From contig WMCF01000003.1 in assembly GCA_009792885.1 (NCBI GenBank), positions 13,857,974-13,921,973 of the forward strand: DNA of 64,000 bases. The letters run 5' to 3'. The notes below the pieces were generated by a model that saw nothing but the letters and a program-made list of their open reading frames with translations, made no database searches and was not told the DNA's origin. Position 1 is the first letter of the stretch. Each line of letters begins with the position of its first letter. The DNA comes from Eremophila alpestris peregrina. Taxonomy: Eukaryota > Chordata > Aves > Passeriformes > Alaudidae. The translations under genes and the position numbers were made by a program. This document shows, piece by piece, positions 48,601-61,600 of this stretch.

Positions 48601-51600
48601 TTTTAACCGGTGTTTTAAAACAGGCCCCTAATTCTGATGACAGACTCTCAAAAGACGGTGCTGGGTTCTAGATACGCATGTTACTTGTTCAAATAGATGT
48701 TTTCCTAAATTTATAATATTCCACTAAAGCTCTTCAGGGGACATACTAAGTTCGGGCATTGATTGTACAGACGGTGTGCATCCATATCGTGGTTATTTGC
48801 CTTTAATTTGGAGACTGTTGGGGGGGGGGGGGGGGAGTGGGGCTGGTATAGGCCCAGAGAGGTTTTTTCAGCCACTGGCCGCCAGTCTGGAAGTGCCCTG
48901 GGAAGGGGAGCTATCCATGTGCTCAGACCCTGCACAGCGAGGCTTCCTCACGACCCCACGCCCATGAGTTGTGTTCCAGTGACATTCACCCAGTCTCCTG
49001 CCGTGTGAACTTCGGTGATCCAGGAGAGAGCTAGGTGCTGTGCTGTGGGTCCAAAGACATGTGCTGACTACAGTGATAGGGGACTGCCATTGTCCCATCC
49101 CACCACAGGTGCTAGAGGCTGTTGGCCAAGCCTCTGCTTGTATCTCCATGTGTTTGGGCCCAGCCATTTGCAGCCTCCTCTCATTCCTCTGGGAGTTCAT
49201 TACTCCAGCCTCTTTTTCTAGTAATTCATGTCTCTGACTCACTCTGATTGTGGCCTGAGACTCACTCACCCTTCCTACCTTTTCTTCTCACCCTTAACTC
49301 ATTCACTTTGTCCACCAAGTCCCATTTTTCCCCACTTTCACAGGCAATAATCAACAGCTTTCACCATGCTTTCACCATGCCTTCCCCTCAACTTTCCTTT
49401 CCTGAGACACCTGAACACCCAACGCTTCTTCCTCCTTTTGGCCTTCAGCATCCTTGTGGCTAATGTCTGTAACCAGTATCTGACCTCAGTCCCTTCACCT
49501 CCCAGCCACCTGCAAGGTGCTTTTCCTCACACAGCAGTCCCTTTCTTCAGTTCCTCCATCGGTATGGAATGATGACCAAGGAGCTGGGCAAGAGCTAATG
49601 CTTACTATGTACAGCCTACATTGTGCACCCTCTATATTGTCTTTGCATAGATATGCATAGTCAAGAAATACTGAGTTGGCTAAAGGAAGAGGTCCTGTGG
49701 ACATAGGATGGTCTGGGTTTGACTTAGGAATGGAACAGAAGTGTACGACTGGAACTCTGACAGACACTGTGGCCAAAAAAGAAATGTCTGCCTCATTAAA
49801 AGTAATTTAAATATTTTTTAAAATTTTAAATATATGCTCACACCTGCATATGCTAATAAGCTTAATGAAGTACATGCTGCCACATAAATGACTGGATTAC
49901 TCAACTCTGCTTAGACCATGCTATAGCTAATGTAGAAGGAAAGGGATCAGATTGCACTGTATGTAAGGAGGGTAGACCTGTTGGGAGAAAGACCCTAAAA
50001 GACCTTCGAGACAGTTCTTAGGCTACTCTCCTCTCCCTCCTTCCAAGTGGAGATGCTGTCTTGGTAAGCATCTACCTGCTACTATTATTAATATTATCCA
50101 ATTTAACACAATGTTATCATTAGAGATCTAGCACAGCTAGTGTATTTATTTTTTTGTATTTCTGTTGTTTCAATAAATCACATTTTTTTGTGAATCTGTG
50201 CTCATGGAAGTTCTCATTGAACACGACCAGATATGAAATGCCAATTTGGTTATAATCAGAATAAGCCCAGCTGCACACAGCCCCTCTGATCTCTGGTGAC
50301 CAGCTGGAATGAAGGAGGTTTTATTTTCTGCCAAATTTCTTACTCTTAACACTCAGAACCTCTGCCCTCCCTCCTGCACTTCACATAGGAAGACTGACTT
50401 CCCCTCACCATGCACATGGGGAAGTGAAAGCACATTCTCAAAACTTAATTAAATTTTCTGTGCAGGAATTAAATTTTAATGTTGTGGGATGGAGTTTTAA
50501 GTTTTGTCTTCAATTTTGGAAGGGAAGCTTCTGTCCAGATGCAGTCTGTTAGGGGCAGGTGGATGTTCACTGCATTCCAGTAAATCTGTGCTGAGTATGT
50601 GAATACTCCCTGTAGTAATGTAATTTGGTTTAATTTATGCAGGTTTTCACAAGGTTTGCTAGCAAAGCCATAGCACTGAAAAAAAGGTTGTCTCTTCCTC
50701 CTCATCAAATTTTTGCACTCCTGCTGGAGTACAGGACTTTTAAAAATAAATTCTCAGAATGTTTTTATTGTTATGTTATTTTACCCTTGCTTTCTTCTTG
50801 GAAACAATGAATCATTATAGAAGGAATTAAGGGAAAAATAGCTTGCGGTAGACATCTGTCTAGAGCATTTCATCTTAACTTGTTAAAATTTTGCTAGGTC
50901 ACAAAGTAGGGGAAAGTCGGGCAACTTTAAAAGGCATTCTGTTATCTGGCCCACCCACTGCTATACAGTGTAACAGGGGAGAAATTTCCCATGTGCTGGG
51001 CTGTGTGCCCCACACCGCGTGCTTGGGAAATATAAACTCGCAATTGCTGTCAAAGGAAATTTTGCTGATATTTCTTAATTACTTACTGCATCACGTCTTC
51101 TAATTGGCCATTCCTGCTGTGTCTTTGTGTGGGAGAGAAGATGAATCTGTAGCCTAGACACTTTTATTTCCAGTCTTTTAAACAGGGAAACGTTTCATTT
51201 ATTATATACAAATTGATAATGATCATACCCAACTGCACCAGAGGAAACTCCAGTGATCGGTTACAGTGCTCCAGGTCACAGCTGACTGAGCAAAAGGACG
51301 TCTCTGTTATTGCTAGATAAACACCCAAACAGCTTTGGTCATGCATTTCCCACCAAAAAGCAGATGAGATAGAAACACCCTGCCACTAAAGACACATTCT
51401 AGGAATGGTGAGGAACAGAGACCAGCATCACAACAGTGATGCAATTTCACACTTGGTTTTCGTTTGATACTAACGACACTATTTAAGTGCAAGTGAAAGA
51501 TAAAGTATGCAAGGAACAAGCTTTCAATTTCAGAAGGACAAATTGAGGGCTATAAAAAATGATCATTAGTGTAAATGAGTGGTCTCTTTGTAGAAAGTCT

Positions 51601-52184
51601 ATACTCCAAGGTCAGGGAGTAAAGTCAAAGTCACCAAAACTCCATTCCTATATCTGGGTGCGTGGTAGCAAGCTGCAGACTACTGTAACATTTTTCTTTG
51701 CCTGGGGATTACTCATCTAATAGATAAGTTTGTATGTATGAATTTACATGGGGTTTCTTTATCAAGATCGCAAAACTTTAAAGGCTCCATCTTGTGGCAG
51801 TCCTTTTCAGTAGTTACCGTGGAAGTGACCGAAGCAAAGCACATTTTCTTCTCCGGTTATCGCTGCTCCCCTGACATCCCCCAGCTGCCTCTCTCTGGCA
51901 GGTCCCACCAAGGACACCCGGCCTCACTTTTTGTGTGCAGTTCAACCAAAGACTGTCCGCCCTCCATCTGCTGTTACTCACTACAGCAATTGTCGGTGGG
52001 AACCTTTTTACAGTTTTCACAGGAACTTGTATCCTGCCCCAGCTCTACATGAAATCTATTCTGAAATTTGTGGTTATTTTTTTCCCTTTTGTGAATCTTT
52101 CTCATGGTCAGTTTAAAAAAAAATCTACACAGCATCCAACTGTCTTTGCTGTGTACCTCTGTAATGTAGAAGTACCTGGAGCCG
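48601..52184. other. GPR176-EIF2AK4 intergenic region
   Basis: Apart from the G16 run I see no gene, RNA or recognisable repeat in these 3.6 kb. Open frames are short and lack conserved features. Confidence 0.65.
48820..48835 (+). repeat. G16 homopolymer
   Basis: Sixteen consecutive G residues between the GPR176 and EIF2AK4 promoters. Likely length-variable and error-prone in assemblies. Confidence 0.95.
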
Positions 52185-52397
52185 TATCTTGAGGGAGTTC
52201 AGACTGGACATTAGGAAAGGTTCTTCACCCAGAGGGTGGCTGGTCACCAGAACAGGTTCCCAGGGAAGTGGCCATGGCACCAAGCCTCCCAGAGTTTGGA
52301 CAGTGCCCGTAGTCACACTGTTTAGTTTTAGGGAGTCCCGTGAGGAGCAGGACATTGCACTCGGCGATCCCTAAGGGACCCTTCCAACTCGACACGT
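52185..52397 (+). mobile_element. CR1 LINE fragment abutting the EIF2AK4 promoter
   Basis: Plus-oriented CR1 3' sequence: CAGACTGGACATTAGGAAAG, GTTCTTCACCCAGAGGGTGG, CCAGGGAAGTGGCCATGGCA and ending GACCCTTCCAACTCGACACG. The usual ATTCTGTG tail is missing, so the end is eroded or replaced where the EIF2AK4 CpG-rich block begins. Confidence 0.85.
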
Positions 52398-52502
52398 TCC
52401 CGCGGACGAACCACGGGGCCCGGGCTCCTCCTCCCGCCGCGGCGGAGGCGGTGCCGGGCCGCGCTCGGGCTGCAGTCCCAGGCCGGCAGCGCGGGGCCCG
52501 CC

Positions 52503-52529
52503 ATGGCCGCTGCGCGCCCCCGCCGCTGA
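52503..52529 (+). CDS. Upstream ORF before EIF2AK4 start
   Basis: ATG at 52503-52505 in a strong initiation context (G at -3, G at +4) opens a nine-codon frame, MAAARPRR-stop. Its TGA ends at 52529, one base before the EIF2AK4 ATG (52531). It is out of frame with the main ORF. It matters only if the mRNA starts upstream of 52503, which cannot be seen here. Confidence 0.5.
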   Translation: MAAARPRR

Positions 52530-52530
52530 C

Positions 52531-52683
52531 ATGGCCCGGGCCAGCGGCGGGCGGCAGCTGCCGGCGGAGCTGGCCGCCGAGCCGCCGGAGAGCTACCAGC
52601 TGCGGCAGGAGAACGAGCTCCAGGTGCTGGAGTCCATTTACGGACAGGACTTCCAGGACCTGCGGCAGAGCCAGGCCTGGAAG
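52531..52683 (+). CDS. EIF2AK4: EIF2AK4 exon 1
   Basis: 51 codons, ending phase 0 at TGGAAG|GTAGCG. The start MARASGGRQLPAELAAEPPE runs into ENELQVLESIYGQDFQDL, the first RWD helix. ATG context GACATGG is strong; no in-frame ATG lies upstream. Confidence 0.93.
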
Positions 52684-55600
52684 GTAGCGAGCGGGGTCGC
52701 GCACAGGGGGCCGGGTGCCGGAGCGGAGCGGGGCCGGACGGCGGCGGGGCCGCGGCTGGCGCTGCCGCGCTGGGGCCGGTCCGTGCCTGCTTTGCCTGAC
52801 GTGTCGCGGCTCTCGCTGCGTGCCCGTGGTCCTTCCCCCGGCCCTGCAGCCGGCCGCCTTTGCGATTTATTCTCGAGATAGAAGCGCTCGCTCTATAATC
52901 AGTGCTGTGCTCATAAATTGCATTTTAATTAATTGTCAGGCTTTTAAAAAATTGCCTCTTAATTAATTCCTTAACCTACTAATTACATACCTGCTCAATT
53001 ACTTCATCTCGTCGGTATACATGATGATGTTTGCATAGTTATTATATGCTGTGGTTTGTTACGGTGCGCCTATTTCCACGACAGTAATTTTGCTTTCATT
53101 TTTATAGGTTTGGGTTTTTTTAATTACAACAAGTTAATGCTCAGGTCTGGTACTCACTACTCTCTTCCATTTGTCTTTCGTGTTCGTATGAAATTGATAT
53201 TTCTTTTCCAGCTGTGTCCATGATACTGTTTTCCTGTACGTGGAGATAGATAGTGGTCACTCTGTTCTGTTCCACAAGTTCAGTTTTACTATTGTTTCTT
53301 TCTACATTCTTTTGTCTTGAATGTCTACAATATATCCTCTGCCTTCTTTTGTGCCAGAGACTTGAACATAATTTTTTTACAGCAACTTATGGCTTTTTTT
53401 CTCTTTCTATAAAATTTGGTAAGAACACTCTGAGTAATTTGTTTCCAGAAGCGTTCCCTCTGTATTGAAGGTCGTATCTGACATCCTCTTCAATTGACAT
53501 GTTCTCCTCCTTGCTAGAAAAGCAAAGGGGATAGTCGCCATCTGTTTCTGTAATTGTTATTCCATGTGGTTTTACTTCCACCTCTGTTTTTTATGTTACT
53601 AAGGGCTGGGTTGTTTTGCTGTTGTTTTTTGTCGTTTGTTTTGAAACCTAATTGAAAAGAATAAAAACGGGAATGCTTAAATGGGCATATTTTACTTCAT
53701 TCTGATTTTGAACAGGGTAGGGATGAGGAAGGCAGTGCTTGCTAAAATTCTGGTTTATGGCAAAACACAAAATACAACTACAAAAAAAATGCTGTCCATT
53801 TGTTTGGCCGTGTAAAGTGTATATCAATGTGATGTTATAGTCTGTTGCCATGTGAGAAAATAAAATAATGTTTGGGTCAGTAATCTAAGCACAAAAGAAA
53901 AATGCTGGTTTTATAATGAATGCTTTAATTTGATATAAATAACCTGTGTAAAGTTTAATTTTTTTCTACTGCTATCTTACAGTAAGCAGAATACAAAAAT
54001 TTTATTACAGAACCTCATTTTTGAATGATCTTTCTAATGACTGTAACTACACTTACCTGAAGAAGTTGTAAAAATATACTGGATAAACCATGATAGTCAG
54101 AAACAAAACCAAACAACCCTTATCAATCAGCCCCTTTGTTTGCATTTTAGGTACGACAACCTCCTGAAATTAATTTAGTTCTGCGTCCTCAGGGATTGAC
54201 TGGTGCTAATGAAGTATATGCCAAAGTTGACCTGTGGGTCAAGTGTCCTCATACTTACCCTGATACGTAAGTGAATGTTAAAATATAACCTTTTTTCTCT
54301 TCTTTCCCTAGTAAAGTGTGAGTTGAAAAGACAGGTAGTTTTATTAATCACTCTTAGTCTTGCTTTCTGCATGTCAGTATTTATTAAGCCTGGGGTATTT
54401 TCTAACATGCAACTCTAAACTTTGGCACCTGAATTGGATTTAGTCCTTTGTGCAATGGCGAATAATAAGGATGAGTTTGTCAGTGCAAAACTGCAACCCC
54501 AGTTTGTAGCTTGGAGATCCAGAAACACAAGTGTCCCTGCCACCATCTTAGTGCCCTTGTTAAACTTCTTCAACTCCTGACTCTTCCCCCTGAGACTGAC
54601 TGAATCCTTTTTATTTAAAGCCATCTGTTGTTCTGTTTTCTGTTGGGTTAGCATTTGGAAGAGTTCTCCAAAGAGAATGTAGAAGGAGTTGCAGGTGACC
54701 AGCCTATGCCAGCATTTTGTGTTGGCAAGTGATTTCTGGGTTACGTGCTGCTCTGTGCCCTATTTTGTTCAGTCCTTATACCACTGGTAGTCCAAAACAT
54801 AAATCCCTTCAGTCCATCCATTTGTGCTGTGCATGAGTGCTGTAGAAAGGAAATGTTATTCTTTACTAAGTGATAGCTCGGTTATACCCTAATGGCTTGT
54901 TCAGTAAGTTAGTCATTAAGAGCTGAATTGTTAGAGTCTGCAGGGTTTCTTTGGTTGTTCTGCTGTTAAGTGTTACCATCAGGTAATCTGCAACCAGAAA
55001 ATTTGATGATAGGGAATATAATGGAGTATTTCTGACTTTATCTTGTATATATAATATTTATATACTGCTTATTTGAGCATTGACTAATTGCCAGGTGACT
55101 ATGAACTCCTTTCCTTTTCCCTCACACAGTTTTTATCAACAATTTATTGCGTTTTACACTAAGTTTTTTCTAATCAGGACTTTTTAATGTCTTGTTACTG
55201 TCCCTCAGAGTTCCTGAAATACAACTAAAAAATTCAAAAGGCTTGTCAAATGAGAAAATCAATGAACTAAAATCCAGACTAGCTGAACTGGCAAAACAGC
55301 GCTGTGGAGAGGTAGGAGCTTTTCTCTTCCTTGAGAAATATACTCTGGACCTAAATAGTTCTAAAGGTGTATGGTATAATAAAGTGGAATACATCCACAT
55401 TGGAAGTGTAAGTTGCATTGCTTTTAAGGAAGGAGGGACTGTCTTTCTTAGGAATGTTTCTAATTAATGGAAGTTCAGACTATGGGTGCTCTCAAAATCC
55501 AGTGCGTGTATAAATACTGCAAGCTTTATTCCTGTGTAAAGGTTCACATTATTAGGTTTAAAGGTTCTGAGTTATTTGGTAGTATGAAAAGCAATGCTAG

Positions 55601-58600
55601 CTGTAAGACTGAGAGCTTGCTGCACTTTTCAGATTAATTTGAATATCGTAAGAGGCCATATCTGCTTAAGCAAACAGTGGTTACCTGGGCAGTTTTTCCG
55701 TGTGATCTTGTTCACTTAAGGCTGAACTGAAGGGCAAGATAACCTCCTTCAAACAGCAGCTCAACACTTTGTAACCCAGTCACTCCATGCCACTTTGCCT
55801 TTTTTGTTTCTGTGTTCAGGAGTGGTGATACTTGTGTTTCCCTGGAACTGGGTGAAAAGGGAAAGATGGGGAAACATGGGAAGCTTAGACCTTTTATTTA
55901 TTTTAAGTGATTTTATACATCCTTACGTGTGTTTAGTATTAGCAATACCTTTCTGTTGTTGTTGAGGACTGAAATGATTCAAAGAATTACAAGCAAACAA
56001 AGAATTCTTGGTGAAAGCAGGGGTTTTGGCATGTTTCTTATCTCTATTTGGAAATGTTGCAGGTGAACACATTTGAATAGTTCAAGTTTTCTTTTAAAAA
56101 GTGAGAATTACACAGTGGTGGACATTATAATAGGCTGAAATGGGGTGATATTTTGCTTTGTTTCCAAAGCCTGTCAACTCTATAGGTTTAGAAAGAGCTA
56201 TCTGTCATTGATTCCTGCCACATCAAGCCTTTTTTCCATTTGAATACCATACTTGTATTTTGATTGCAAATTTTTCTGCAGATACTTTCAAAATAACTCT
56301 TTTAGCCAGATACGTTCTGTTTACTAACCAAGAATTCCCTCACATTTTTCAGTATATTTGGAAAGTAGCAGTTTAATAATGTATTCTGGAATTTAGAGGG
56401 TGGGGTTTGTTATTTGCTGCATTTTTTGTTTTTTTTAATGGCAGTGCTATGGACAATTCATAGGAAGTACAAGGATTAAACTCTCTGAGTAACCACAAAA
56501 CCATGCAATACATTATTGGTCTGCTCACAACTGACCACAAGAACTATTGGACTGTAGGGCTTTCAAGTCCCAGTTTGATTTCTGGTCTCATTGAAAAGAC
56601 CTAAAAATTTGTCACACATTTTACTGCTGCTGATTTTTCAAAGAGAGAGTCATGCCTGCTCCAGCAATGTGTAGATGTGGTTGTGAGTTACATGTGTGAC
56701 ACACATTTTGTATGAATGGCATATGCAGTGCCATCATGAATTATTTTATCTGCAGCAAAAGGGAGATAACTTTTCTCTCTGCCTTGTAGCTATTCCTTAC
56801 TAAATTATATTCTGTGATATAGAAAGTTTGACAATGCCTCAACCACTTGTTCAAACCGAACAGCGAATTGTTGATGTTTTTTTAATTTATTGAGTTTTCT
56901 CTTATTCTTGGTGGTTTTTTTAATACATGTGTCTACATGCAATGATTGCCTTGCCTACTGAATAGTAACCTGGGAAAGATATTTTAGTTACACTTGTCAG
57001 ATTCATGCATATTATGCTGTTCTTTCTAATTTGAGTTGCCTCCTGGCTTCATTCTTACTTTCAAGCATGGGATTCAGTGTTTGAGAATCTTCTAAATGTC
57101 ACCCTGTTAGAGGCAGATGGTACAATTTGATTTGGCTGATCTCCCACCAGTACATGCAAATCCTGCTCAGTGGTGCTGCTGACTGCACCTTTGTCCTGTA
57201 CTGTTCTTCATTTTAGAGCTAAAATGGTCTCTTAGCACTGTGGATTGCTTGAATTAATAAGGGGATGCTACTAGGACTGCTAAAAACTGAAGCCCTGACA
57301 GAGCAATAGATCATCAATACATACAAAGCTCAAGTAAACAGTAACTGAAAATCTATTCCAGCCTGGCAAACCATATAGCAGAATTCAGCTGAGCAGAGTT
57401 TTCAGTGCAGGTCTTATTTTAGTAGTTGTGGTTATATAGATATGGAATGCCTTATGTGATTTTACAGTTCTAACTGGGAGACTGCTTTGCAGAAGAAGAG
57501 TTGCATTTGCTGTTAGCAGTGAAGTAATAACTATTTCAGAACAGTGGGTGCTGTAAAAGATAAGTGCAAAGGATTTGTTCTGTTGTAGCTCATATGTTAT
57601 AAACCCATATCTTTGGGAGTAGGAAGATCATGCCTAAAAGATGAGAAAATGGTTTTTAAATTTTACTTTTCTGTTAGAAAAATAGGATGACTTAGGTTGT
57701 CTGTCTTTCAGTAATTTCTGCCGTCTTTGCTACTGCGGTCAGGGATTTTTCCTGTTACAATTCATTACTAAATAGTTCTGACAAAAAATAGTGAAATATG
57801 GTAAGTTCTTCCTGATGAATAACAAAATTGACAGTCATGCTTCTGCTGCGTTGCTTTTTGGGGTGGGTATCATTTGGCTGTGATTTGACTCTGCATGCCA
57901 TTCATACTTGTTTTCTTTCAGGTGATGATATTTGAACTTGCTGACCATGTACAGTCATTTCTCAGTGAGTATAATAAACCACCTTCCAAGTCTTTTCATG
58001 AAGAAATGCTAAAGAATCATCAGAAAGAACAGGAAAGACTGGCTCAGGAGGAATTGCGTAGGGCACAAGAAGTTAAGAGAAGAGAGGAGCAGGAGGTAAG
58101 AGCAATCAAAGTATGAATAACCATATATTCTTAAAATAACATAATCATGATTTTAGAATCACTCTGCATAATGGTGAGTTTTAGTGAATTATTAACTTGT
58201 CACACCTGCCAGTATGAGTTGATCAATATGGATTATATGAACTATCTGCTGCTGTAATTGTAATATTTTAATGATGTTGTTTTAACCTGGGGAAATATTT
58301 ATGCCTGAAACAAACCTAAATATTGATTCCTGAGCCTATAAAAATCACTTACCAAGAGGACTTTATACAAAAGTGTAAGCAAATGCACATAGTAAGTGCA
58401 TTCCATCTTAAACTAGGAAGTGTTAGCCAGGCAGACAGGTAACGGTGCCTTCTTTCACTCTTGGGGTGACTGGAACATTCCTATGACAGGCACGTCTAGA
58501 GAGCAACAAATTTAATGTAAAGAGGTGTCAGACCACCAGCATCCTTCACTAGAAATGAGGGGATTCATCCAAGTCTCACAGGGGCTAGCAGTGTGAAGTC

Positions 58601-61600
58601 TTCCCTCTGTGGGGAATATGGATAGAATAGGTCTGGTTTTGAGAGATCATTTGGATTTATCTCCCTGGTGTTTTTGTGTGTGTCAAACTTTATTGTTGGG
58701 TCTGGCAGTAGAAATTTACAATTCCATTCTCTTAGAGCATAAAACTGATGGTGTTAACTTCCTCAGGAGAGCTAATTAGACTTCTGTTTTCTTATTCCTG
58801 TACATCCTCTAAGTTCTCTTCCAAAAAATCAGCATCATAGCGTTTTTACTTTTAAATCAGGGTAAGATTTTAGCAGTTGCATTGCATGTACTGTTGCATC
58901 TCTAACAACTGAAATTTATTTCAGCAACGTGAAATCCTTAACGAGCTTCAGAGAAGGGAGGAAGAGAAAAGGGAAGAAAGAAAAAAGAAAGAGATTGCCA
59001 AACAGGTATTCTTTCTATGCAGGTGTGCAAAAAACATTGCAGTAAGTTCTTCCCAGTACTGTAACAGTACTTGTAAAAATTTGAAGTCTTCTTGGACATC
59101 TTTTCTTATTCAGGGCTTCTAGCAGATATTAATTAAAATGGGTTCTTGATTATTTCTGGGGTTATTTCTGGAATATACTAGAATCTTGAGTGTACCAGGG
59201 TGGATATTTTGGGACATAGAAAAACCTGGTGTACTAATGTTTCCAGTTTCTTTACATTCTTGCCATGGACAGTGCTGAAATGTGCTTTCTGAAATCTCAG
59301 CACATTTTCTTTGGCCTCATGCATACATTCAAAATGAAAACTTACTTCTTCTGTGATCTTCATTACTTCATAGAATAATAGCTAAGTATTTGCATATTTT
59401 GATGGTAGGAGTGGCTTCTGTACTTATTTGGTGTTTTTCCTTGTTTATAGGAACGTTTGGAAATAGCTGCTCTGACAAATCAAGATGATTCTCACAGGAG
59501 AGATACTGCAGGACATAGAGCTGCTTCACGCTTAAATGGGAGCTGTTTGGAGCATGGAGTGAATAATAAACACAGACCAAATTCAGCTGGACGTTCCAAG
59601 TATGTCAGTTTGCATGTGGATTTTTTACATTGATGGGTTGATTGATTTTGTTGCAATCATGAGATTACAAAGTGAAATTTGAAGGCAGAAGAATAGGGTG
59701 CCATGTTGTTGACCTGTTCATTTTGGTCTCTTCCCTGCCACCTTCTCCTGTACCTTCATTTGTCGTGGTTCAACTAAGCCATGTGCTGTGGATACTTGGG
59801 AACTGTCCAATTTTTAAGGTTGATATTCAACTCCTGACTTTAAATATACAATCTTTCTGAGTTGGAGAAAAATGTTCTCTTCATGTTGCAGACGGGAACG
59901 CCAGCTTTCTGTTAGTAATAACGAAGAGTCCCCTGGAAACCACGAAGTTCTGAACTTCAGCACAAGTGGTGCTGGACAGCTTACTGTCCATAAAGGAAAA
60001 TGTTTAGGTGAGCAAAATTACAATTGCAACTTGAAATGATGGGGTTTGGGATGCTTTTAGTAACATAATTACAGGGCTGGAAATCCATACTTACTCTCTT
60101 TCCATTGCTGCTGATAGCAATGGCATAAAAGCACCAGGTTTAGCAAAAACATTAATACAGGACATAACAGGAGACTTTAAGCTGGAAGATCTCCATGGAG
60201 TGCCCATGTGGACAGACCATCAAATGTTTACATTGTTTTCAACATAGCACTTCCTCAGTGGGTGGATGAGCAGCCTGAAAGTCTCTCAAGAAAGGAAAAT
60301 TACATTATTTTGCAGTTTGAGGGTGAACAATTGTGTTACTATGTGTAGAGCTTGGCATTTGCTAAGCAGTTCATTTATTAAAACTTGAAATTCTTGAAAA
60401 TGTACAGCAGTTTTTTATCAAGGTGTGATTTTTCATTTGAGTACTGTTATATAGCATTCAGTCTTGTCAAGCCTGGTATTTTCTGTACTTACCATATAGA
60501 TACATGTCATGTCTAGTTGTAAGTAGGTTTATGTTTCTGACTTTAGAAAACAGGCTTACTGGTATTTATTTAGCATTTGCAGGAGCTTTTGTCAAATCCT
60601 TAGAAGCAAAAAAAGCCATGTTCCTTTTCTCTCCTTTTGTGTATAGGGAAGGATGAACAGCTTGGTAAATCTGTCTACAATGCCTTGGAAATTCACAGTG
60701 GAGACTTTGTTCTAATATATGAGTGGGTTCTGCACTGGCAAAAAAAGATGGGAAGGTTTCTTACAACTCAAGAAGTAGAAAAGATTGAGAAGTCTAAGAA
60801 ACAGGTAAGGCCTGTATTTTGCATTTGGCTTAATAAAGATTAGGTTAGGTTCAGTGAGGTTTCTTTAGGCTGCTAGTTTATATTAAACCTGAGAGGGTAG
60901 TAATGAACTTGAAAATGCTGATCTTTTGGAGTATCTGTATGAAAGAAGGTGAGTGTATTGGGGTATTCAGGAGTTCCTTTACAACAATAGAAATGCAAGA
61001 AAGTGTGTTTGCAAGTATGCATAAATAAACTAATAAAATATTGAAATGCTGAAGAAAGAGGGAAGGAATCAAGCTTACCTGTTAGAAATCAAAGCTTTAC
61101 TTTCCTCAGAGCACAATACTTTCTTTTTAGAAAAGTATGAGGATGTAATATATTTTATAATATATATAAATACACTTACGTATTTTATAAGTATTTTGTT
61201 TGTGTTGCATATTTTACTAGTAGTGTGTTCGAAGATATGACAAAATGCATGTTATGTTGTGTTTCTCTGCCAGCTGCAGGGAGCAGAAACAGAGTTCAGC
61301 TCACTGACGAAGCTGACTCACCCAAACATAGTACATTACAAATGCATGAACCTCAAGGAGCAGGATGACTCGATTGTGGTGGATATTTTAGTGGAGCACA
61401 TCAGTGGTTGCAGCCTTTCCACGTACTTACACAGAGAAACTCCAGTTCCAGTCGAGCAGCTGCGCCATTATGTGACCCAGATCTTGGCAGCTCTTGACTA
61501 CTTGCACAGTAACTCAGTAGTGCACAAGGTGCTTTGTGCTTCCAGTGTCCTGGTAGATGCTGAAGGAAACATCAAGGTCACAGACTACAGCATTTCCAAG

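Larger units (their letters stand above)
52390..52870 (+). promoter_or_regulatory. EIF2AK4: CpG-rich EIF2AK4 promoter and first exon
   Basis: Sharp onset of CpG-dense sequence right after the CR1 fragment, continuing through exon 1 into intron 1. No TATA box. The transcription start is not determined. Confidence 0.75.

Noticed and set aside
52225..52704. 159-codon minus-strand frame opposite EIF2AK4 exon 1
   Set aside because: Antisense shadow of the CpG island and the CR1 fragment.
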